Source: Schistocerca nitens
Taxonomy: Eukaryota > Arthropoda > Insecta > Orthoptera > Acrididae
Direction of reading: 5' to 3'
DNA: 64,000 bases
Assembly: GCF_023898315.1 (NCBI RefSeq)
Contig: NC_064614.1
Coordinates: 1,050,784,432-1,050,848,431 of the forward strand
The position numbers and the translations under genes are program-made. Numbering within the stretch: position 1 is the stretch's first letter; every line of letters starts with the position of its first letter. Below, in pieces: positions 56,600 to 64,000 of this stretch. The notes below the pieces were generated by a model. That model was not told the origin of the DNA and made no database searches. It worked only from the letters and a program-made list of their open reading frames with translations.

Positions 56600-57463
56600 T
56601 CATGACCCAACAGTGGTTACTGTGCCAATCATATTTTCTAGCAAGGAGACTGGATCTCCTTCAACCGATCTCTGCAGTGCTATATACATTATGTTCTACA
56701 AAGAAATAACATTCAATACCTGGAGGTTCTTCAGCCAAACCCCCAGCGCATTTTGCAAGATGCGGGAAGCTTTCTAGTGAAAACAAGCTCCATCTCGTGT
56801 ATAAAACGATTTTATGTTCGCTATTTTGGCGAGAAATCCAAGAAACTCAACATCCAGAGAAATTCGTCTTCCCGTCTCACAAGGTACACTGTTCTTGTAA
56901 TGAACACATTAGCTGGGCGCCAGCGTGACGCCGCTTCATCTGGACCTACATATGGTATAAGGAGACCAGGCTCCCACACCACGTCCACTCAATATTAAAG
57001 CAGTTAGACCAGCGCCAGGATGCCCGGCGCCATCAGTTTCTTAAGAAGTGTCATTTCGCATTGAGCCACGGCGTTCCCACGTACTTGCTTGGCCTCTATC
57101 GGAACAAGGTCATCCGCCAGAATGACGGTCGAAAAACCACTGCCCTGTGTGGTCCACGCCTAGTTTTGGTAACTACAAATAAATGCTGCTCGGGGAAGTT
57201 CTAAAGATGCCCCTAATGCAATGTCTACCTCCAGCGTCCAAAAATCTGTCCCATTAGCCGTTTAATTCTGCTACTGCAACTCAAGACAAACAAGTACAGT
57301 GAGATCGATCAGTGTTTTACCCTAACTCTAATAGTCAATCAGATTAATATCAATCAATGAAAATTTAGATACACCCTGACGGGTATTACCACAGCAATAG
57401 ACTTCCCAGAAGACATAACCATCTTTCAATCTGAAGCGAAATTGGATTTGTGCATATAATTAC
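56600..57463 (+). other. 3' internal part of LTR element, unidentified
   Basis: No domain recognised. LQDAGSFLVKTSSISCIKRFYV (56745) may be the end of integrase. Confidence 0.3.
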
Positions 57464-57775
57464 AATGTTTTATCAGTGTTCATTTCATGAGAAAGTGGTT
57501 GAACTCGAATTTAATGTTGTGTTGGATTTGCATAGCTGACTATATTTTGAGCAGGTCAGAAAACTGTTAATGAAAAAACATTTGTTATTTAAAGAGTTAT
57601 AGGTTGTTTTGCTTCGCTTAATTAATAATTATTGATGAGAATACTTACCATTTCTCATACATATTTCCGTAGTTTCTGTAATGCGTTTGGTTCTTCAAAC
57701 GATGAAAAATTAAGGTCTTCATGTGCTAGGCTAGTTAGTTAATTATGCAAAGCAAAGGTTCTTTCAGAGCCAGTG
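57464..57775 (+). repeat. Probable 3' LTR
   Basis: Direct repeat of 52228-52505. Confidence 0.6.
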
Positions 57776-57836
57776 TAGTTTAATTGCTGCAAACTGAGCT
57801 TAAGAAAGAAATATTTACTATGTTAGCTATGCTATC

Positions 57837-58039
57837 GCAATTTGGTGCCGGCCGGAGTGGCCGTGCGGTTCTAGGCGCTACAGTCTGGAGCCGAGCGACC
57901 GCTACGGTCGCAGGTTCGAATCCTGCTACGGGCATGGATGTGTGATGTCCTTAGGTTAGTTAGGTTTAATTAGTTCTAGGTTCTAAGCGACTGATGACCT
58001 CAGAAGTCGCGTAGTGCTCAGAGACATTTGCAATTTGGT
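57837..58039 (+). mobile_element. Family A SINE with target duplication
   Basis: GCAATTTGGT at 57837-57846 and 58030-58039. Slightly shortened tail (AGTCGCGTAGTGCTCAGAGA). Confidence 0.95.
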
Positions 58040-59070
58040 TAATGTACAGGCATAGGGACCTTGTACTAAGCAATGATTGAGTCAGAATCATTTCAGCTCT
58101 TCCCTGTGTATTATTGCTATTAGTTTCATGTATGCTGGTGATTGGTTTTATTAACTGCTGAGGTACATGTTGCTGAGAGGCCTATGTCACTGTTTGCTAT
58201 CTGATTGACTATTTGTTTGTCTGACTTCCAAGTTAGTAGTACTTTTATCTGCAAGGTTAGGTTACTATGTTGTATAGTGAACCGCTATAAGGAGAGTGAT
58301 TAGTGTGTGTCAAAGAATGTTAGGTTAGCCTTCTCCTTTATTATATTGTTTGACACAAGAATACCTATTTACTGTCGGTTATACTCTGCTGGAGTGTTTC
58401 GGAAACGAATTCCTGTCCGATTGTTCTGTTCCAATTAGATTATCTTACGGTCATAACTTCCTCAATAATTACTTGCACAGGTTTAACGTTGGCACCGACT
58501 TTCGTTTGAGGAGGTTGGTGTTCGTGTTACAAACTCATTAAGTGCTCTCATTCTCAAATAACGGATGAATAATATCTGGGTGGTCTTGCATCATGGACTA
58601 CACTCCCCCCCCCCCCCCCTCCTCCCCCTTCCGTTTGATAGACAGACGGTTCTTACGCCCAGAGCGACTTCTTACTTGCAATAAGTCGAGTGGTTTAGAA
58701 GAAGATGTAGCATATATATAGATACACACATACCTACATCTATTTTTTATTGTATGTTAGGGTGAGGTAGGATTTACAAGAGATGGCACAGTATATTACC
58801 ACAGTATCCAAGTGTAGGTAGATGCAAGTGCTCGAGCACTAATAGAGACGACATTTCAGTGTCGCATCGTATCAATGTATGGGATGGGATTCATAGGGCC
58901 ATAGACTTCATCAGACCGATTAACGTAGTAGGTACGTAACAGGCAAGTTTAGTTCACCATCTTGCTGTGCACGGACAGGGCGAAAATGAGCGAATATAAG
59001 GTTCAAATGGTCTCTAATGAAGTTTTGTTTAGTGAGACTCTAGAGGATCTACAATGAATATTAAGTGATT
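58040..59070. other. Unidentified DNA with poly(C)
   Basis: C run at about 58605-58619 followed by CCTCC blocks. No gene or named element recognised. Confidence 0.4.
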
Positions 59071-59698
59071 GAAACCAGATTGGTAAGTACTCAGAGAGCA
59101 CACAGGATAAGGTTACAGTTGAGGATGGGGCCGCAAACAGTTACTGTGAGTTGCACACTCAAACACACAACTTTATTTTTCTAAGAACCACTTATTTGTA
59201 CATTGATTTAAAGATCACAATTAACAATATGGCTGAAATCCTACTTAAAGAAAACTTGATATGCTTTCTGGGCTAAAGGCCCAAAACAACCCCCAAAACA
59301 AGAACGGCTGAAGGCCTGGCTTAGAAATAGAAGGTAAAATTAAACAAAATACATGCAATTGAAGCAAGTAGCGGCTGAAGGCCTACACTACACGTATGAA
59401 GGACAACTATAATTAAAACCCATTAATAAACAATTTTGCTAACCAAGAAATTTCCTTTTAAACTTACAACACAACGGCCAAAAGCCTAATTAAAGAGTTA
59501 TTAACTTATTGCATGGCTGAAGGCCACAAACGAATTAGAAACAACGGCTGAAGGCCTGAACAACAAGTCAGACAAACAATTGAAATAAACCCTTCCTTCT
59601 TACGAAAAAAATTTTCTTTAAAGAATACACACGGTTGAAGGCCTTATTAAAAGGGGTTCACGTAAATCCTCGGCTGAAAAGCATACATAACACATCAA
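59071..59698 (-). repeat. LTR, 3' copy
   Basis: Ends near TGAAACCAGATTGGTA on the plus strand. Contains ATAAAG-type polyadenylation context on the minus strand (AAAATAAAGTTG) and at least six copies or variants of GGCTGAAGGCC at 59271, 59306, 59373, 59515, 59546 and 59633. Confidence 0.75.
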
Positions 59699-59938
59699 AC
59701 AACTAACGGCTTATGGCCCGCATTACAAAAAATTTCACATAGAACCAATTTCAAGGAAAAATAATATAATTTTATAAAATAAAATGAATATCGGCCGAGG
59801 AAGAGGATACAAACAGCACTACGTCTTCAGAAATTGGCGTTTAAAAACAGCATTGTAAGCAAAATATGAACCAAACAACTTAAAAGGCTGTCGAACAACA
59901 CAACATCAACACGACGAGGAAACGCACACTGCCGTTGT

Positions 59939-60075
59939 TTCGAATTCTGCCTCGGGCATCGATGTGTGTGCTATCCTTAGGTTAGTTAGGTTTACGTATT
60001 TCTAAGTTTTAGGGGACTGATGACCTCAGATATTAAAATCCCTAGTGCTCAGAGCCATTTGAATCATTTTTTTTG
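59939..60075 (+). mobile_element. 5'-truncated family A SINE
   Basis: Begins at the B box (TTTCGAATTCTGCCTCGGGC) and keeps the tail up to GAGCCATTTGAATCATTTTT. Confidence 0.9.
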
Positions 60076-60144
60076 TCCGAACCTCACTGCTGCTCCATCC
60101 AGACTGAACTCCCGATACACAATGACCCGGACAATACACCTGGG

Positions 60145-60371
60145 CACCCGACATCCCTGCACCAGGAAGGGACCGACCTAAGTCCCGCAAGATTACCAAT
60201 TCAAGTACCATTGGTAGCTCAACAACGAAAAGAAGTGAGATACCCTCTCGAAGCCAAACAGGCAGAGGGAACACATGCCGCTAGGCAACCCGACATCCCT
60301 GCACTGAAGAAGGTACCGAGATAAGCCTCACAAGATGACCAAGTACTATTCGAAGTTGACAACGAAAAGAA
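60145..60371. repeat. Tandem duplication inside the LTR element
   Basis: 60145-60234 and 60285-60371 share CCCGACATCCCTGCAC, then CAAGAT.ACCAA and AACAACGAAAAGAA-like ends, about 140 bp apart. Confidence 0.7.
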
Positions 60372-60437
60372 CTACCAGAATTTAAGGCAATAAGATTATA
60401 TCTAGGAACTAATGCATTAATTGTGCCCGCACCCTGT

Positions 60438-60701
60438 CTAACTGATTGCCACTAGGTCGAGTGCCTTGCAAAACATAGATGGTGTCCTCAAGGCCCCTAA
60501 CAGCATTAAACAAAACTCAATGGCTATTTCTGTCGCACCCACCACACCCAGCGTGACGTCAACAGGGTGAAGAACGGTAGCACGCAAACGGGTCACTAAG
60601 TTTGGAACACTGCCCTCAATAGACCGACGCCTTATCGCCAACTCATAAACAAGGTGGTCCTTCCTCAACTGGCTGATCCCTGTGCACTGCTTGACCGCCA
60701 T
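60438..60701 (-). pseudogene. gag-like N-terminal fragment
   Basis: MAVKQCTGISQLRKDHLVYELAIR starts about 110 bp after the primer-binding-site-like sequence; the KDxLVYEL-IRG pattern resembles the start of some insect LTR-element gag proteins. It stops after 87 codons, and the capsid and nucleocapsid are missing. Confidence 0.45.
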
Positions 60702-60812
60702 TAAAATAGGTCAGCTGAAACAATCAACAACCAAGACAATATTGTGCAGCACTAACAGAAATACAGTTCAAACCAACAGTAACTGTAGTGACAATATTAC
60801 AATGGTAACCAC

Positions 60813-60824
60813 GTTCTGTTACCA
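60813..60824 (-). other. Primer-binding-site-like sequence
   Basis: TGGTAACAGAAC on the minus strand differs at two of twelve positions from TGGTATCAGAGC, the complement of the initiator tRNA-Met 3' end, and sits next to the LTR. Confidence 0.4.
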
Positions 60825-60826
60825 TT

Positions 60827-61455
60827 TGAAACCAGATTGGTAGGTACTCAGAGAGCACATAGGATAAGGTTACGGTTGTGGATGGGGCCGTATACAGTTG
60901 CTGTGAGTTGCACAATAAAACACACAACTTTATAAGAATCACTTATTTACACATTGCTTTAAGGTTTACAATTAACAATAAGGCCTAGCTAAATAAAACT
61001 TTGGATGTTTTCTGGGCTGAAGGCCAAAAACCACACCCAAAACAACTGCGGCTGAAAGCCTGGCTTAGACATCAAAAGCAATTAAAAATAGAAACTAAAA
61101 TTTAAATAAGAAACCATGTAATCGAAACAATTAGCGGCTGAAGGCCTACAATACACGTCTGAAGGACAACTATAATTAAAACACATTGATAAACAATTTT
61201 GCTAACCAAGAAATTTCCTTTTATACTTACAACAGAATGGCCAAAAGACTAATTAAAGAAAACTTATTGCATGGCTGAAGGCCGCAAACAAATTTGAAAC
61301 AACGGCTGAAGGCCTGAACAACAAGTCAGACAAACAATTTAAAATAAAGCCTTTCCTACTTACAAAAAAATTTTCACTTAAAGAATACACACAGCTGAAG
61401 GTCTTATGAAAAGGGGTTCACATAAATCCTCGGCTGAAGGCCACACATAACACAT
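60827..61455 (-). repeat. LTR, 5' copy
   Basis: Partner of 59071-59698 with the same order and spacing of GGCTGAAGGCC copies (61015, 61050 variant, 61136, 61273, 61304, 61393 variant, 61432). Confidence 0.75.
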
Positions 61456-61489
61456 TAAACGTGCACGTGCATCCTTAGTCTTTCCAATG

Positions 61490-62163
61490 TGGTTCATGGC
61501 TCCAGGTTTAGAAAGGCAGTCCTGGTACTAATATCTGTAAGAGTTGATTTCAAAGCTGATGTTGAGGCTGTACCACTTCATCCAACTACGATTAAGAATC
61601 CATTTATCTCCATGGTTGTGTGTCGTCCGTTGTCACTGCAGGCTTGTACCATGGGAAGCAAGGAGAGAATGTTGATTAGTGGCCGGTATCCTCTTTCTAT
61701 AACACATCTGCTCGCTTGTATTAACAGGGTTCTTTATTAACATAATTAGAGCTCTACTTATCTTAAAGCAAGTTGTTGTGTTGCAAGCTATTCTGTACTA
61801 GTCCATGTTGGCCTCACTGCTGGTGAAGTACACATCCCACTATGCACACTACTCTGATCGCTATGTGCTGCCTGAGGCTGAGAATCTGCTTGTGACTGCG
61901 ACTGCCTACGACAGCAAGTGATGGTCTCTGTAACTCACTGGATGACTGCCTGGGACCTCCGGTCCGTGGTGGCGACCTGAATACTGGCGGACGAGAGGGC
62001 GTTAAAGGTGCGTTTCTTGCAAGTCTGTCGGTGGCCTCTATCGTGATAGGTTCGCTTGCTCCGGTGCCTACTGCCGATCTCCTCTCAGTTGTATACGCCA
62101 GGAGAAACTCAGGTCTCCTCTCAGCCTGTTTACCGATCGGAGTTCTGCACCGTTGTCATGTAG
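61490..62163 (-). repeat. Possible LTR of a second gypsy-type element
   Basis: Directly follows the coding end at 62164 in minus orientation and has TTAATAAAGAACCCTG, a polyadenylation-signal context, at about 61735-61720. Only one copy lies in the window, so the LTR call is positional. Confidence 0.4.
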
Positions 62164-62360
62164 TTATGCTGCGAACGACAACTGGGAGTGAGGGGGGCCG
62201 CTAGACGTAGCTGCGGCGGATGACCTAGTCACGAGCCTATCCCGCCCTCTGGTTCGTGAGGCAACAGGAACATCCTCCAGAAAACTGCTGCCAAGGCACA
62301 CGTCCAGGCCTGAGGGCGTGTCCTGAGGCGATGACGGCGACGGCGCACTGTCAAAGCTAA
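62164..62360 (-). pseudogene. C-terminal scrap of gypsy-type polyprotein
   Basis: Low-complexity SFDSAPSPSSPQDTPSGLD ... RTRGRDRLVTRSSAAATSS, the sort of tail seen after integrase in some insect gypsy elements. It directly adjoins the protease fragment once the SINE insertion is removed, so RT and integrase have been deleted. Confidence 0.4.
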
Positions 62361-62417
62361 CTACACTGTTCAAAATGTTCGAATGTGTGTGAAATCTTAT
62401 GGGACTTAACTGCTAAG

Positions 62418-63150
62418 CTACATCTACATCTACATCTACATTCATACTCCGCAAGCCACCCAACGGTGTGTGGCGGAGGGCACTTTACGTGCCACTGCCA
62501 TTACCTCCCTTTCCTGTTCCAGTCGCGTATGGTTCGCGGGAAGAACGACTGTCTGAAAGCCTCCGTGCGCGCTCTAATCTCTCTAATTTTACATTCGTGA
62601 TCTCCTCGGGAGGTATAAGTAGGGGGAAGCAATATACTCGATACCTCATCCAGAAACGCACCCTCTCGAAACCTGGCGAGCAAGCTACACCGCGATGCAG
62701 AGCGCCTCTCTTGCAGAGTCTGCCACTTGAGTTTATTAAACATCTCCGTAACGCTATCACGGTTACCAAATAACCCTGTGACGAAACGCGCCGCCCTTCT
62801 TTGGATCTTCTCTATCTCCTCCGTCAACCCGATCTGGTACGGATCCCACACTGATGAGCAATACTCAAGTATAGGTCGAACGAGTGTTTTGTAAGCCACC
62901 TCCTTTGTTGCTGGACTACATTTTCTAAGCACTCTCCCAATGAATCTCAACCTGGTACCCGCCTTACCAACAATTAATTTTAAATGATCATTCCACTTCA
63001 AATCGTTCCGCACGCATACTCCCAGATATTTTACAGAAGTAACTGCTACCAGTGTTTGTTCCGCTATCATATAATCATACAATAAAGGATCCTTCTTTCT
63101 ATGTATTCGCAATACATTACATTTGTCTATGTTAAGGGACAGTTGCCACT
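62418..63150 (-). pseudogene. 5'-truncated LINE C-terminus in SINE
   Basis: Over 230 codons are open on the minus strand: EWQLSLNIDKCNVLRIHRKK, VKYLGVCVRNDLKWNDHLK, LRFIGRVLRKCSPATKEVAYKTLVRPILEYCSSVWDPYQ, IEKIQRRAARFVTGLFGNRD, PPTYTSRGDHECKIREIRARTEAFRQSFFPRTIRDWN. The 3' tail is GATGTAGATGTAGATGTAG. It contains no catalytic RT motif because truncation lies after motif C. The undamaged frame suggests recent arrival; no long target duplication is seen. Confidence 0.85.
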
Positions 63151-63281
63151 CATCAGTCCCTAAGCATACACACCACTTAACCCAAATTATGCTAAGGACA
63201 AACACACACACCCATGCCCGAGGGAGAACTCGAACCTCCGCCGGGACCAGCCGCGCAGTCCATGACTGCAGCGCCCTAGAC

Positions 63282-63506
63282 CGCTCGGCTCAGCCGGCCG
63301 GTGTAGCCGTGCGGTTAAAGGCGCTTCAGTCTGGAACCGCGTGACCGCTACGGTCGCAGGTTCGAATCCTGCCTCGGGCATGGATGTGTGTGATGTCCTT
63401 AGGTTAGTTAGGTTTAAGTAGTTCTAAGTTCTAGGGGACTGATGACCACAGAAGTTAAGTCCCATAGTGCTCAGAGCCATTTGAACCATTTTTTTCGCTC
63501 GGCTCA
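63282..63506 (+). mobile_element. Family A SINE inside family C SINE
   Basis: CGCTCGGCTCA flanks it exactly (63282-63292, 63496-63506). Complete and close to the family consensus. Confidence 0.95.
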
Positions 63507-63529
63507 TCCCGCGCGGCTACCTACACTGT

Positions 63530-63920
63530 CCAAGCACTGGAATTTCCTGTCCGTTGTAAGCAGTGAGGTGCTTGCTAGATTTAGAAAGGCGTGCTGAATC
63601 TAACTGTTCGTACGTGGCACGATTAAGCAAAGTTACTAAGGCACCAGCGTCTAACTGAAAGTTCGCACGACGACCAGCAATTCGTAAGGAGACCCATAGT
63701 TCGTTAGATGATAGTTGCACAGCACTAAGGCAAGAATGAGGCACCAGTTTAATCTTACTTTTGTCAGAACTACTTTTAGATTTGTAAAACACAACGGTCA
63801 CTGCATGATAACGAGACTGTTGTTTCTCAGAGCGGGCAAAATTGTGCGTTTTTGTACCGTTTGCAAACAAAATGCTGGAACATGGTCTTTTTTCCATTAC
63901 TGAAACACGTTGCTTTACGT
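63530..63920 (-). pseudogene. gypsy-type nucleocapsid/protease region
   Basis: NFQLDAGALVTLLNRATYEQL is the retropepsin active-site block with DTGA changed to DAGA, losing the usual Thr but keeping the Asp; LTAYNGQEIPVLGQC follows, typical of one insect gypsy group. Upstream (about 63905-63860), another frame gives CFSNGKKTMFQHFVCK, an eroded CCHC zinc knuckle. The protease is cut short by the SINE and an internal deletion. Confidence 0.7.
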
Positions 63921-64000
63921 GAAGGGCAAAATTGTCTTCTATGGTGAGGAAAACATCTGCTCCAAGCCTTCGCTAAGCTGACCGGTCTGTTTACCCGTCT

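Larger units (their letters stand above)
52225..57778 (+). mobile_element. Ty3/gypsy-like LTR retrotransposon, degenerate
   Basis: Order gag, protease, RT, integrase on the plus strand. 52228-52505 is repeated directly at 57464-57775 (shared GTGTTCATTT, GAATTTAATGTTGTGTTGG, CTTCATGTGCTAGGCTAG, AGCCAGTGTA), so these are probably LTRs of about 300 bp. A SINE interrupts between protease and RT. Confidence 0.75.
59071..61455 (-). mobile_element. Short LTR retrotransposon with motif-bearing LTRs
   Basis: Two direct repeats of about 630 bp (59071-59698, 60827-61455) enclose about 1.1 kb. On the minus strand a primer-binding-site-like TGGTAACAGAAC (60813-60824) follows the 5' LTR directly, then a gag-like start at 60701. 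pol is absent, and a 5'-truncated SINE lies inside at 59939-60075. Non-autonomous in its present state. Confidence 0.75.
62361..63529 (-). mobile_element. tRNA-derived SINE, family C, holding a LINE and a SINE
   Basis: CTACACTGT at 62361-62369 and 63521-63529 is the target duplication. The SINE occupies 62370-62417, 63151-63292 and 63507-63520: head with CTCGGCT, GGTCCCGGCGGAGGTTCGAG and CCCTCGGGCATGGGTGTGTG on the minus strand, tail ending TAAGATTTCACACACATTCG. Confidence 0.9.

Noticed and set aside
59270-61445. Repeated GGCTGAAGGCC as a CRISPR-like array
   Set aside because: Units are only 11 bp at irregular spacing, spacers are conserved between LTR copies, and the DNA is eukaryotic.

Overview
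This window looks like gene-poor nuclear DNA from a large insect genome, most likely an orthopteran (grasshopper or locust, Schistocerca-like). The organism call rests on memory of abundant tRNA-derived SINE families with the tail consensus GTCCTTAGGTTAGTTAGGTTTAA and of several transposon families; it was not checked by any search. I found no convincing host protein-coding gene, rRNA or functional tRNA. Nearly everything identifiable is a transposable element (TE) or its relic, many nested inside one another.

Layout. 1-2.2 kb: unidentified AT-rich DNA with a hammerhead-ribozyme-like core on the minus strand (about 1.65 kb). 2.25-5.0 kb: Tc1/mariner-superfamily DNA transposon with terminal inverted repeats of about 440 bp and a transposase with 41-residue D-to-D spacing. 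5.1-8.0 kb: degenerate LINE (minus). 8.7-9.5 kb: deleted mariner. 9.85-13.8 kb: plus-strand RTE-like LINE split by a minus-strand LINE of the same broad type. 15.0-20.8 kb: three-layer nest, a SINE holding a nearly full-length Tx1/L1-like LINE (ORF1 intact) which holds a younger SINE, each layer marked by target-site duplications. 21.4-22.5 kb: Tc1-like relic. 23.8-29.4 kb: Penelope-like element (RT plus GIY-YIG traces) with direct pseudo-LTRs, an inverted partial copy, a Tc1 insertion and a SINE. 29.4-34.8 kb: LINE, mariner and SINE relics. 36.8-42.1 kb: LINE within LINE. 42.9-44.4 and 47.4-49.4 kb: two members of one mariner-like family, the second carrying a LINE. 46.6-47.2 kb: GC/CpG-rich island, the only candidate for host regulatory DNA. 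49.6-50.5 kb: long pyrimidine-rich tract. 52.2-57.8 kb: degenerate Ty3/gypsy-like retrotransposon. 59.1-61.5 kb: short LTR retrotransposon whose LTRs carry a reiterated GGCTGAAGGCC motif. 61.5-64 kb: gypsy-type relic with a SINE insertion that itself holds a LINE fragment and another SINE.

The genes do not form a host pathway. They are replication modules of selfish elements: LINEs (endonuclease plus RT, which plausibly also mobilise the SINEs), cut-and-paste transposases with inverted repeats, a Penelope-type retroelement, and LTR elements. The most informative content is structural: target-site duplications and nested order that allow relative dating, two hammerhead-like cores, a chimeric SINE, a 31-bp templated-looking inverted copy at a LINE 5' junction, and the repeated LTR motif.
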